Assembly: GCF_027887165.1 (NCBI RefSeq)
Contig: NC_077227.1
Coordinates: 352,875,110 to 352,939,109, forward strand
Reading direction: 5' to 3'
Source of the DNA: Monodelphis domestica
Lineage: Eukaryota > Chordata > Mammalia > Didelphimorphia > Didelphidae
DNA length: 64,000 nt
Positions 1 to 10,941 of this stretch are shown here, one piece after another. The notes under the pieces are model-generated. The model was not told the origin of the DNA, searched no databases, and saw only the letters and a list, made by a program, of their open reading frames with translations. The translations under genes were made by a program, and so were the position numbers. Positions within the stretch are counted from its first letter, which is position 1. Each line of letters begins with the position of its first letter.

Positions 1-72
1 AAGATAGAAGTCAGAAGAATTGTGTTCAAATTTTGGCTTTGCCACTAGTTAGCTTTGTGACCTAGGAAGAAG
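1..72 (+). repeat. MIR/CORE-SINE fragment
   Basis: The stretch reads 'gccactagttagctttgtgacc', which resembles the CORE-SINE/MIR centre 'gccacttactagctgtgtgacc'. It is cut by the left window edge, and its right side decays into unrelated sequence. Confidence 0.5.
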
Positions 73-394
73 GAGAGAGGTGAATGTGATTGTTACTTTT
101 GGCTAACAGGCTTTTCTGGAGACAATTGAACTCAGATTGCTTGGACTTCCATCCAGAGCATTGGAATGGATTTCCTCTGAGTGTAATGAAGCACTTGGAG
201 TCTGGCAAGTGGTATAAGAGAAAGCTCATTGTTGATTTGGAATTAGTCAGGAGGGAAGGTTTTTTGGGAGAGGGTTGCTTTGAAGTATCTAATAGCAGGA
301 AGTCCAAAAAGTGTATTAAGACCTGTTTTCAAAATTAGAGCATTTAAAGCAGGCATCACATAGCATACTGGAAAGAGCATTGAGTTTGGAGTTA
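73..394. other. Unique stretch, no gene seen
   Basis: Two overlapping frames of about 80 codons on opposite strands occur here without any recognisable motif, so I treat them as chance. The last 35 bases resemble a degraded SINE head ('actggaaagagcattgagtttgga'). Confidence 0.4.
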
Positions 395-1062
395 GTCAGT
401 CAACTAGTCAATTTTTTGAGCATCTACTTTATGCCAGCCACAAAGAAAGGCAAAAAGATAGTCCTTGCTCTCAAGAAGCTCAAAGCCTAATGACGAAGAT
501 AACATGAACATCTCTGTTTATGGGACCGCTAGGTGGCATTGTGGAGAGAGTGCTGGTTTTAAAATCAGGAAGAATTATATTCCTGAGTTCAAATCTGGAT
601 TCAAACACCTACTATGTGACCCTAGGCAAGTCATTTAACCCTGTTTGCCTCAGTTTCTCACCTTTAAAATGATCTGAAGAAGGAAATGGCAAAGCATTCC
701 AAAATCTTTGTCAAGAAAACCTCAAATGAGATCACAGAGAGTTGTATAGAACTGAAAATGACTGAATAACAATGTAAAACAAACTATATTTGATAGGATA
801 AATTAGAGATAAGCAACAGTGTGAAGGCATTAGAATTAAGGACTAGAAAAGGAGTTTTGCAACAGAGATATTCTTTAGCTGAGACTTGAAGGAAGTCACG
901 GAGCTAGAGAGTTCCAGGCATGCCAGTGAAAATACTCAGTTGAGAAATGGAATTTCTTATTCAGTGGAACAGCAAGGAGGCCAGTGTCACTGGATTGCAG
1001 AGTATGGGTAGTAGGGGAGGGGTGCAATATGTTGTAAGAGGACTGGAAAGGGAGGGGAATGC
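395..1062 (-). repeat. L2 LINE 3' end, split by a SINE
   Basis: Read on the + strand this is the reverse of an L2 3' end: 'gagcatctactttatgccagccac', then 'gtccttgctctcaagaagctc', and after the inserted SINE 'gctgagacttgaaggaagtca' and 'ggaacagcaaggaggccagtgtcactgga'-type sequence. These are hallmark segments of mammalian L2 in antisense. The type A SINE at 516-775 interrupts it, so the L2 is older. Confidence 0.75.
516..775 (+). mobile_element. SINE type A (tRNA-derived, marsupial)
   Basis: It has the SINE order of parts: head 'gctaggtggcattgtgga', then 'gagttcaaatctgg', 'tgtgaccctaggcaagtca', 'gaaggaaatggcaaagca', and the terminal 'gaaaatgactgaataacaa'. It is essentially full length and inserted into an antisense L2. 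Confidence 0.85.
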
Positions 1063-1115
1063 CAATACACAGTATTGACTCCAAGACAGAAGGTAAGGGT
1101 TTATAAAAACAAAAA
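1063..1115 (+). repeat. SINE type B, 3' fragment
   Basis: Only the 3' end of a type B SINE is present ('ccaatacacagtattgac' followed by 'agacagaaggtaagggttt'), with an A-rich tail. The body is missing, as expected of a 5'-truncated insertion. Confidence 0.7.
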
Positions 1116-1640
1116 ACAAACTTATTTGAAATCTAAGTTCAAATCTTATTTGCTTAACTTATTTGCTGTGTGGTCAGAGCCAAGCCATTTGATCTCTCTA
1201 TGCCTCAGTTTTCTTATTGTAAAGTAGGTATCATAATATATGAAAGATTTACCTCCTAGGGTTTTTGTGAGGACCTAGCATTTAGTATCAGCTAGGTGGT
1301 GCAGTGGATAGACTGCTGGACCTGGAGTCAGGAAGACTCTTCTTTTTGAGTTCAAATCTGGCCTCACACACTTACTAGCTGTGTGACCCTGGGCAAATCA
1401 TTTAACCATATTCATCTCACTTTCCTCATCTGGATAATGAACTGGAGAAGGAAATGACAACCCATTTCAGTATCTTTGCCAAGAAAACCCCAAATGAGAT
1501 CGTGAAGAGTGGAACATGTCTGAAAACGACTGAGCAACAAAAAGTGCTTAGCACAATATCTGGCAGAGTTTTTTTAAAAATATATTTTTAACTAATATTT
1601 TAAAATAAGCATTTAATAAATGTTTATTGATTGAATAATC
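1116..1640 (+). repeat. CORE-SINE/MIR-type element split by a SINE
   Basis: The left part (1116-1288) has 'tgctgtgtggtcagagccaagcca', 'gcctcagttttcttatt' and 'gggtttttgtgagga'. The right part after the SINE (1545-1640) has 'aaagtgcttagcacaatat' and a 'taataaatgtttattgattgaat' end. Together they look like one MIR/L2-tailed SINE opened by the type A insertion at 1289-1544. Confidence 0.55.
1289..1544 (+). mobile_element. SINE type A (tRNA-derived, marsupial)
   Basis: A full-length copy: head 'cagctaggtggtgcagtgga', 'gtgtgaccctgggcaaatca', 'tggagaaggaaatgacaac', 'ctttgccaagaaaacccc', and an end in 'gactgagcaacaaaaa'. It sits inside an older CORE-SINE. Confidence 0.9.
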
Positions 1641-1735
1641 AAATTAGATGATGTATTTAAAGGGTTTTGCACAACTGAAAGCACAATGTGTTAGCCCTTA
1701 TGACTGAAATATTCTTATTGTGTTTTTTAGTCCTA

Positions 1736-1850
1736 TTTTGAGAAGCAGCTTAGCATAGTGGATAGGGAGCTGACTTCAGGGTCAGGACAAACTAGGTTCA
1801 AGTCCTACCTCAGACACATATGTTCTAGGTAACCCCAAACAAGTATTTAA
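1736..1850 (+). repeat. tRNA-headed SINE fragment
   Basis: The segment 'gcatagtggatagggagctg', then 'aggttcaagtcctacctcagacaca', matches the head and B-box region of marsupial SINEs. The 3' half is absent. Confidence 0.55.
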
Positions 1851-2400
1851 AGAGTATATGCTGCATAGATCAGTAGTTGCTGATTTGTTTTAATTGAGAG
1901 ACTCCAGGAGTTCCCGCCCCTACTGATATCACAGGTCTGGATTTAAAAAAAAAATAGAATCTTGCCTTTCTACCCAAAAAACCCTTAGTGGAAATTGCAA
2001 CACTCTTGCAGTAAAGGTAATAGTAGACACAACAGATTTTGGGAAATGATTCACTAGGAAATGGCTTACATCCTTCTGAAGACCTTCGCAAATTCATTCC
2101 TTTTTTCCTTTTGGCTGCCCATGCATCAGACTGAGAGACAAATGGAATGATTGCTGCATATATATTTTCCCCTCCTGTTTTGGGTCATCTGACCTTCAGT
2201 GAAACTTGATTTGCTATGAAAGGAAGCATTTATAAAACCAGTCTTCAAATATCTTTGCTTCCTTGCCTCCTATTTGTGTTGTTCTTGTGCCAACTGATTG
2301 CCTCAAAGAGGTTCTGGAGTTTGAGGCCACATAACCATTAAGTTATAGAATAAGGATTCAAAACCAGTTCTTTTGACATGAAGTTCTTTCTATTCCATGA
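1851..2400. other. Mostly unique DNA; short MIR relic at its end
   Basis: No gene is seen. 2325-2400 resembles an antisense MIR ('ggccacataaccattaagtta', 'ggattcaaaaccagttctttt'). The rest is not assigned to any repeat that I recognise. Confidence 0.35.
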
Positions 2401-2403
2401 TGG

Positions 2404-3237
2404 TGTTTTTTTTTTTAATTTGAAAAACTTTAGTTAATTAATTAATATAGAATATTTTTCCATGGTTACATGATTCATGTTCTTTCCCTACCCTTTCCCA
2501 CCCCCCAAAGCCAATGAGTAATTCCACTGGGTTTTACATGTGTCATTGATCAAGACCTATTTCCACATTATTAATATTTGCACTAGGGTGATCATTTAGA
2601 GTCTACATCCCCAGTCATATCCTCATCGACCCATGTGATTAAGTAGTTATTTTTTTTGTGTGTGTGTTTCTATTCCCACAGTTCTTTCTCTGAATGTGGC
2701 TAACATTCTTTCTCATAAGTCCCTCTGAATTGTCCTGGATCATTGTATTGCTATTAGTAGAGAAGTCCATTACATCCAATTTTACCACATCTCTGTGTAC
2801 AATGTTCTCCTGGTTCTGCTCCTTTCACTCTGCATCACTTCCTGGAGGTTGTTCCAGTCTCCATGGAATTCCCCCACTTTATTATTCCTTTGAGCACAAT
2901 AGTATTCCATCACCAACATATACCACAATTTGTTCAGCCATTTCTCATTTTATAGGCACACCCTCATTTTCCAATTTTTTGCCACCACAAAGAGTGCAGC
3001 TATGAATATTCTTGTACAAGTATTTTTCCTTACTATCTCTTTGGGGTACAAACCCAGCAGTGCTATGGCTGGCTCAAAGGGCAGACAGTCTTTTAGCACC
3101 CTTTGCGCATAGTTTCAAATTGTCCTCCAGAATGGTTGGATCAAATCACAACTCTACTAGCAATGCATTAATGCCCCATTTTGCCACACCCCCTCCAACA
3201 TTCATTACTTTCCTTTGCTGTCATTTTAGCATCATGG
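2404..3237 (-). mobile_element. L1 LINE 3' end (ORF2 C-terminus plus 3' UTR)
   Basis: The + strand shows the antisense of the marsupial L1 3' UTR ('gaatatttttccatggttac', 'ttttacatgtgtcattgatc') followed by the antisense C-terminal ORF2 region ('tctttggggtacaaacccag', 'agtgctatggctggctcaa'). The same segments recur in the longer L1 at 48.8-51.2 kb. The copy is 5'-truncated and its reading frames are broken. Confidence 0.85.
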
Positions 3238-3359
3238 TGTTTTCTAGTGGGGCAGCTAAGTACATATCAGCAGGAATCCATATTTGAATTTGAGGAGAAT
3301 ATATCCCTTGTGCCTATCCACTCACCTGAAATCTTAACGTCTAAAAACAACAAAAACAT

Positions 3360-3600
3360 CACCGTTTATTTCTGCAGCACTTTAAGGTCTTCAGGTTCTT
3401 TCCTTACAACAATATGGTGAGGTAGGTAGCATAAGGATTATTAATCCTATTTTGCAATTGAAGTAACTGAGAACCAAAGAGAAGAATGAGTTGCTCCAGA
3501 ATATATGTCTAGTACATTTTAGAATTGGAATTCCAATCTGTGTCCTTTCTCCATGTCTGGTCATCATCCCAGGGCATTGCATTTATTACTCATTGCTCTC
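3360..3600 (-). repeat. MIR element
   Basis: Antisense MIR pattern: 'gcagcactttaaggtcttca', 'aacaatatggtgaggtaggtagcat', then a cubic arrangement of 'cctattttgcaattgaag' and 'ctgagaacc', ending in a degraded tRNA-related part. It is old and divergent. Confidence 0.5.
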
Positions 3601-4364
3601 TTCTATACTCTCTTTTAAAATGCAATAACTCTGGAGAAGGGAACTGAAGAGCTCTCTCTCTTTCTAAAATCTCTTCATGAAGGAGTAACCCAGCTTGAGA
3701 GTTTGGTCATCATGCTGAGCTTTCATAATGGTAATATAGGTTCTGAGAATGATAATGTCACGAGGACCAGGACTTCTCTGCAGTCTGCCATTCCAGATGT
3801 CTGATTAGGATAAAAAAACTTTTGGCATTCAGAGGAGACCTCAGTTATGGGAGAAGGATGCTGTGCTATAATCTGATATTCTGGGTTTCCTGTTGCTGGG
3901 TGGGAAGTGAATCTCCCTTTGCAACATTCAAAGCTCCTCTGACCTCATTTTGAGGGTACTGGATTTCTACTTTTTCACTTTTTATTCTTTTTGACTTTAG
4001 CTGCCTTAGAAATGTATCATGATGGATAGGTTGTGCCCCAGTCACAGGTACTGCTTTGAAGCTGGACATGGATGATTTTACTTTGAGAGGATATGCTGTG
4101 AGTATAGAGAGTAATAAGTGGTTACAATAGCCTCCCGACAATAGCCTCCCTTAACCCTAGAATCTGCACCAAGAGTTTCTATCTGAATGACAAGTATCAT
4201 GCAATTAACATTTTCTGTCCTTCTGCTTCCTCCTGTGTGACAGTAACCCAGGAGAGCGGAACCACTAGTAAAACCACAGCCCAGGTGGGGGATAGGTAGA
4301 TGGTAATTATAAATTACTTGTATTTTTTAGTAATTGTTCTTTTCAGTTTAATTAAACAAATATC
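3601..4364. other. Unique DNA, no gene seen
   Basis: Low-copy sequence without assignable repeats. A 13-bp unit ('acaatagcctccc') is present twice at about 4125-4150, separated by one base. The 91-codon frame on the minus strand at 3866-4141 has no motif I recognise. Confidence 0.35.
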
Positions 4365-4555
4365 TAGAAGCTTAGAACTTTAGATATGGGAAGAATGATA
4401 GAAGCCATTCATTTCAATCCCATAATTAGACAAGAGAGGAAGTGGAGGATTAAAATAATGAAATGATTCATCTAAAAGCAAACAACAGGTTGATATTAGA
4501 GATGAGACTAAAATTCAGAGCTTCTGGGTCCTAGTCAAATGCATACCCATTAACT
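4365..4555 (-). repeat. MIR-like/CORE-SINE element
   Basis: The order 'gcttagaactttagatatggg', 'agaagccattcatttcaatccc', 'caagagaggaagtgg', 'gagcttctgggtccta' follows a CORE-SINE family read backwards (3' tail 'agaatttagagctggaagg', then the 'gaggaaactgaggc' box). It is divergent. Confidence 0.5.
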
Positions 4556-4661
4556 ACTTCTGTGGATATTATTCCTTCCTTCCTCCTATAGTAAGATTTT
4601 TCAGGAATAGTTTTGCTTCCCATCACATAGAGAGACAAAGACGATTAATAAACTGACCCAT

Positions 4662-5306
4662 GGTAGTAGTCTCTCGGTAACCGAGGATGATGATTGTCTT
4701 TGTGCGTTTTCATCTATGATAGATGAGTGTGTACAAAGACACTTGTGCATGAAGGAGATTTAAGTGGAAAAGTCGATGCACAGAGACAATCCCACTCTCT
4801 CGGCGTTGGAAGCCTGGGTCCAGTGGCACAAAAAGTCGTTACACCTGGAGACTTCCTCAGCTGCATTGGATGGCCGTGTTGTCTTTTGTGCTCCAACACG
4901 CCCTAAGCACTCCACAGTGCCTTGCTGCGTCGCCCTCTCAGCCGTTGAACCTTCTTGTTGGCTTGTTCTGTCTGTTCAGCCAAAGCAGTCTTCACATGCT
5001 GGGTGAGCAAAGCCCTGGTTCACCAGGGGTCGATGACCCGATGGCTACCCTCACAAGTTTTAGCTGGCCTGTCGAAGCCGTTGCCCGGGGTGTGGCCACT
5101 GCCACATGCTAGCAGTTACTGGGAACCACAAGTGAGAGCTGGGTGTCAGGTGGGGGTCAGAGGCTGGAGAGCTGCCCTAGGAGGGCACAACAAGCCCTCC
5201 ATACCAGAGATACTACCCCTCCCTGAACACCCCATACACCCCTAAAATATGGAATGCTTCACGAATTTGCGTGTCATCCTTGTGCAGGGGCCATGCTAAT
5301 CTTCTT

Positions 5307-5349
<43 letters not shown>
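4662..5349 (-). mobile_element. Chimeric retroinsertion: U6 snRNA head fused to an RTE-type SINE body
   Basis: This 688-bp unit is flanked by a perfect 12-bp direct repeat, 'aaactgacccat', at 4650-4661 and 5350-5361. The right copy abuts U6 nucleotide +1. On the minus strand the order is U6 (106 nt), then about 580 nt of GC-richer, CpG-retaining sequence, with no poly(A) tail. The body shares blocks with the elements at 13.86 and 51.66 kb: 'gatttaagtg', 'ccagtggca', and 'acaaagacaatca' near the sense 3' end. The matching target duplication shows that both parts entered in one target-primed reverse-transcription event. The tail-less 3' end and family resemblance suggest an RTE-clade LINE supplied the enzyme; this is inference. 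Confidence 0.8.
5244..5349 (-). ncRNA. U6: U6 spliceosomal snRNA, full-length, probably a retrocopy
   Basis: The minus strand reads from the U6 5' end 'GTGCTTGCTTCGGCAGCACA' through the ACGATACA-AGAAGATT region and the conserved 'GCATGGCCCCTGC' to 'TTCCATATTTT'. I count four differences from the usual mammalian U6 over 106 nt; three sit where CpG has become TpG or CpA. U6 functions in the spliceosome and is normally transcribed by RNA polymerase III from an upstream TATA box and PSE. Upstream of this copy (above 5349) there is no TATA-like sequence at the expected -25 to -30 distance, only the target duplication and L2 DNA. The copy is therefore most likely a silent pseudogene carried by the chimeric insertion. 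Confidence 0.93.
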
Positions 5350-5739
5350 AAACTGACCCATACCTACAAGGAATTCACAACTCAGTAAAGTAGATAAGAC
5401 ACACACCTAAGAACAATTAATTAACAAGGCAGAGTGCCACTAGTCTTAAGAGCAATAGAGACAAAGCACCATGGAAGTTTAGAGGAGAGGACAGTTTCTT
5501 AGTAAGGGGAAATCAAAGAGAGCTTCATGCAGAGGTTACATTTTACTTCATACCTGAAAGATGGGCACATCAAAAGTACAGAGGAGATGGGGAAGACTAG
5601 GGATGAAGGCTTGTCTCTTACCACCTGGGATGCAGGGCAGTGTTGAAGCGGTCAAAGATGAACTCCTAGGGTCCACTGAATGGAGAGACAGGAATGGAGA
5701 GCTACTCCAACTAGGGAATTATGCTCCCAAGTGATAATT

Positions 5740-8310
5740 AATATCTTATATCTAGAATTGATTTTATACTTTCACTTTTTAATTTAAAAATGTTGATACC
5801 TTTTGCTTTAGTTTTACCTTCATTCCCCATCATATCCCTCTCTCATTCTGCAAAAGTGACTAACACTTAAACATGGCTAATATGATATATCTCTTTTATA
5901 CACATAGCCCTTTCACTACCCAAACCCCACATTCCTTCTGCAAAGGAGGGAGAGAGGAACATTTTCATATTTCTTCTCTGAGGCTAAGCTTGACCATTAT
6001 ACTTTTACAACATTTGATTTCATTTATATTTTTTCCTTCATATGTTGCAGTCATTATATATACCATAATTCCTAGTTTTTCTAACTTTACTCTGAATAAG
6101 TTCACACAGGTCTTTCTTATTGTTTTATGTATTCTTCATATTCACCCTTTCTTTTGGTGCAGTAATGTTCCATGATATGCATTTCTAAAATTTTTTGAGC
6201 TATTCCCCAATATGTACACTTTGTTTCTAGTTATTTGCCACTACAAAAGGTGCTACTTTAAATATTTTGCAGTAGATGAAACCTTTCTTTCTGTCATTGC
6301 CATCATTTCAACCAGTGCCTCGTGTGGGAATTTTGAGTCAAGGTATGGAGATTTAAAAAAAAATCTTCACCATTACAAATTGCTTTCCAGAGTGATTTTA
6401 CCTATTTATAACTCTACCAATGTGGATCAGTGTGCCTCTTTTAGTACACATTGTACCCTTCAGCACTGACTTTTCCAGTCATTTGACATTTTTGCCAATT
6501 AGTTGTGAGAAATGTTGGGGTTATTTTGATTTGCATTTCTCTTATTATTAGTGATTTGGAGAATACTTTCATATGGTTCTTAAAAGTATGCAGTTCTTTT
6601 CAGAATTATTTGTTATCACTGATCCATTAAGGAATAGCCCTGGGTCTTGTATATTTGTATTTGTTCTCTCTGTATTTGGTTTCCAAATGAGTTCAGAAAT
6701 ATTTGATACAAAGATTTTTCCTTGTAGACAGTTTATCTTTTATTTTTTATGTATGGTTTTAAAAATTCAGATCATATATCCATTTTGAGCTTATAATTCA
6801 AGGTGTAGCATATTCAAACTGGTCAAAACCTACTTTTTGGCAAATTTCATCCCAATTTTTCCATTATTTCTTGTCAAATAGGTAGTTTATTACCATGCAA
6901 TTGATGTTCTTGGGCTTATATAATGCTGAGATACTGAGTTCATCATTTCTGATTCTTCCTATCTATGCTATTCCAGGAACCTACCGCATAGTATTATTTG
7001 AGGAATGGAAGTGTGATTCCTTTCTTATTTCCATTTATTTTCATATTTCTCTAAGGTTCTATATCTTTTTTTTTCTTCAAATGAATTTTGTCATTATTTT
7101 ATCTAATTCTAAAAATATCTCCAAAACAGTTTGATTAGGATATCACTAAATCTCTAAATAATGCCATAATTTTAATTATACTAGATGAAGTCCAGTCATA
7201 TGCACTGATTAGTCCTTTAGTTATTCACATCACTCTGAATTTCTTTATGGAGTATTTATAGCTGTGTCTATACAAGACTTGACTGTGCCGAAGCAGATTG
7301 AATCCCAGATATTTTATATATTTTGAATATGATTTATCTTTCTTTTGGATTTTGTTATTGCTATATAGAATTGTTTCTGATTTTTGTGGTTTTACTTTGT
7401 ATTCTATTTCTTTATTGATGTTTTTGTCTCTGTTTCTTTTATGATTCTCTAGGATTTTTAATGTATCACATCATCAGCCAATAATTATAGTTTTTTCCCT
7501 TCTATGTCTATGCTCATTATTTTAATTTTTTCTCCTCTCTTGTTGTCTTTGATGCCATTTTATGAATTATGTCAACTAACATAAGAGGAAGTAAAACATT
7601 ATGAAAGCATTTAGTGCCTAATACATATAAATCTAACTTAAAATTTTAGATATTTGCATTTTCTAATATAAAAGGCTTATTCTCTTTCTTTATTTGATTG
7701 TTTTTTAGCATCAACAAACATTCTACTTTCTCAAAGATTTTTTTTGTTTGTTGATATAATTATATGGTTTCACATATTTTTATTTAGAAATATGGTCATG
7801 TTCATTGTTTTCCTGATGTTGAAGTAATCTTACATCCTTATTTTAATCCAATTGGATCATTCTGAATAATTCTTTTGTATATTTTGTATAGTCTTTTTTT
7901 TGTCAGGATTTTATTTAAAATTATTTTTGGGATCAATATCCATTAATGATAGATGTATATAGAGCTCTTTCTTTGCTTTGGTCTTCTTGGGTTTAGATAT
8001 TGAGACAACATTTTTCTAATAAGAGGAAATAGGTAAAATGTCAGAAAACTATTATTAAAATCGTATCAAAATGTAAATAAAAGAAACTGAACATTTTATT
8101 TCTTAGTTTCAAAGAAATTTTACATATTTAGAAGTATATTTTTTATATTTATATATTTACACACATTTAAAATTTTTCTTTAAAAGTTTGGAGGAATTCT
8201 CTTATGAATTTATCTGAATCAGAATTTTTCTCCTTGGTAGATTCTTTACAGTATAGAAGAAGATCCTGTACTCTTGCATTTTTGGCAAAATCTTGTCATA
8301 AATAGTTTTA
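5740..8310 (-). mobile_element. Old L1-like LINE, 5'-truncated
   Basis: The long T-rich + strand is antisense to L1 ORF2. Recognisable blocks are 'ttatttgccactacaaaagg' and 'gctactttaaatattttgca' (C-terminal ORF2), 'ttgatttgcatttctctta', and 'gcaattgatgttcttgggctta'. Toward the right end it resembles the RT/finger region ('ggaggaattctcttatgaattta'). Frames are heavily broken. The 5' end stops near 8310, facing the plus-strand L1 that follows. Confidence 0.7.
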
Positions 8311-8394
8311 TTAATTTAGATTAAACTAATCCTTGACTTTTCTGCTTGAGGATTTTGGTACAAAGGCAGAATTTCTGCATGCCTTTGGAAATCT

Positions 8395-10380
8395 CTGAAG
8401 AGAGAGTTAATGGCTTCAGAAAGGTTGCAGATGATAAAATAGCCTCACAAAAAAGAAAACAAAACAATGTTTCTATATAATAACAAAAAATCCAACAGGT
8501 AATAGTTGAAAGTAAAATATCATTTAAAAACAACAAAATGCATTAAGATCAATCTACCAAAACTCACAAAAATTATTTAGATTAAATTGCCAAATGCTCC
8601 CTAAAGAAATAAAGAACAACTTATATAGCTGTAGAAATATTCAGTGTTCATGTCTGGGCCATGCTAATAAAAAAGGCCCTAATACAATCTTAATACTATG
8701 CCAGTTAAGATGTTTATCAAAAAGATACTTTGTAGAACTAGATAAAATAATAATAAAAAGAATGATCTAGAACAGAAAGAAAAGATCTAGAGCATAAAGA
8801 GAAATGGAAAAAAAATTAGTGTTGAAAGAGGAATAACACATCTAGACCTCAAACTATATTACAAAGCACTAATAATCAAAGCCATTTGATATTAGTTTAA
8901 AAAATAGAGTAATAGATCAGTGGAAGAGACTAGACAAAGGAGAACCTGAAACAATTGAACTCAAGAAACTGGGGTTTGCTTAGTGAGAGAACATAAATTG
9001 TTCAGGAAAGAGCTCCCTATTTAATGAAAAACTATTGAGAAAATTGGAAAGCAGTCTGGCAAAATTAAGCTTAGACCAATATCTTATATACCACGGTATA
9101 TTTAAAAGGGACATGTAACCTTAATATTTAAGATCATACCAGAAGAAATTAGAAGAGAACAAGATCATCTTTCTCTCATAGTCTAGGAAGTATATCCTTA
9201 ATTAAAGGGTAGAAGCAATTGTCAAAAATGAAAGATACCTTTGATTACAAGATTACAAGAAACTGAAAAAACTGAAAAATGAACAAATCTAGAATGAAAA
9301 GGGAAGTAGTAGAATGGAGGTTAAAAAACACTTTGTGTGAAATTTTTTAGATAAAGTTTTGGGATTCAATGTTTATTGATGATTAACATACATGATTGTG
9401 CATAATATATGTAAATATCTCTTTTATTTGGCCCAAAATCATTACCCAATAGATAAGTGATAAAAGATTATGAACAAATAGTTCAAATAATTCAGAAAGA
9501 ATTGTATTTACAGCCATATGAAAAAGGATACAAATCACTAATAATAAGATAAATGCATATAAAACAATATGAGATTTCACCTCACTTCTTGAAAACTGGC
9601 TAAGATGACAAAATATGGGAATAATTCATGTTAGAAGGGTTGTTAGAAAGATATGGATCCCAATGTATTGATGGTAGAACTGTGAATCAGTATAACCACT
9701 TTGGAAAGCAATTTGGAATTATGAAAATAAAGTGAATAAAATGTCCATGCTCTTTGACTCAGAGATTCCATGACTAGAATTATATATCAAGGAGGTCATT
9801 GATAGGAAGAAGGCTGCTATAAATGGCAAAATATTAATAGCTGTACTTTTTGCGATAGTAAAAACTGTAAACAAAGTAGATATCTATGGGTTAGGAAATG
9901 GCTAAATAAACTATAGTATATTAATGAACTGGAATGTGATGTAAGAAGAAAATCAATATGATGAATACAGAGAAGGTATATACAATAGAAATATAATAAA
10001 TTAAATAGAGCCAAGTAAATAAACACAGTGACCATAACAGCGTAAATAGAAAGAAGCACAACACAATAAAAAGTGTTGTAAAATTATAAGAACAAGGATG
10101 GCTCCAAAGAAGAGGTATGAGAAGAGATCTGCACTTTATTCCTTTGCAGAGATGGGAGGTCTACAGAAGTGGTATATTGCACATACTTTCAGATTTATTC
10201 TATATTTTGCTCAATTTTGCTGATGTTTCCATTCCTTCTTAAAATATATTATTTGTCATATGGTCTCTGGAAGGGATGGGAGAAGGGATACTGTAAAAAG
10301 TTTTAGTCATATAAAACTATGTCAATATAAATTTATTAAAGAGAGAAACTTTCTGACACAAGGCATTTTGAAGTAATAGT
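8395..10380 (+). mobile_element. Old L1-like LINE, 5'-truncated, plus strand
   Basis: The sense strand shows ORF2 material: 'caaagcactaataatcaaagcc', 'gtaatagatcagtggaagaga', 'actttggaaagcaatttggaatta', 'gactcagagattccatgac' and 'gaaatggctaaataaactata'. A 3' UTR follows ('caaggatggctccaaagaag', 'gggatgggagaaggga'). There are many stops and indels. It lies head to head with the L1 at 5740-8310. Confidence 0.75.
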
Positions 10381-10389
10381 GTATAATAT

Positions 10390-10875
10390 TATCAAATAAT
10401 AGAATTCCAGGCTTTTTGGGGGGTATCTGTTTCTTTTCTTTTCTGTGACTTCTTTATCATGACTAGAGAATACTTCAGCACAAATCTAATTTCTATTCCT
10501 TCATTTTAGAAGGTCTTTCTTCTTTCCATTCATAAAATTTATTGTCATTTAAGTTACTAAATTTAAATTTGGAGCTTGAAGTATGGACTACCTTTTTCTT
10601 TCTTGGAGACATGTAGGGATTCTTCAGATTTGTGCCTTTTTATCTGTTTTCAGAAGTTCTGAAGGATTTCATGAATTATTTTATGATATTCAGGTTTTTT
10701 TGACATCTTTTGGAGGAGCTTTATGAGTTACATTATCTCTATGCAACTTGTCTTCCAGATCAATGACTTGGCTTGTATGGAATTCATTTTTTTTTTACAA
10801 TATTGTTTTCTGTTTCTCTTCTGCCAAACTTTCTTCCACTTCAGAATTTGAATGTTCCAAATGTATGAATACATT

Positions 10876-10941
<66 letters not shown>

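Larger units (their letters stand above)
4603..5620 (-). repeat. L2 3' end hosting the U6-SINE insertion
   Basis: Removing 4662-5349 and one copy of the 12-bp duplication joins 'gagacaaagacgattaataa' to 'ctgacccatacctacaagga', 'attcacaactcagtaaag' and 'gataagacacacacct'. That reads as the usual antisense L2 3' end. The downstream part (to about 5620) is degraded ('gagagcttcatgcagaggtta'). Confidence 0.55.
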
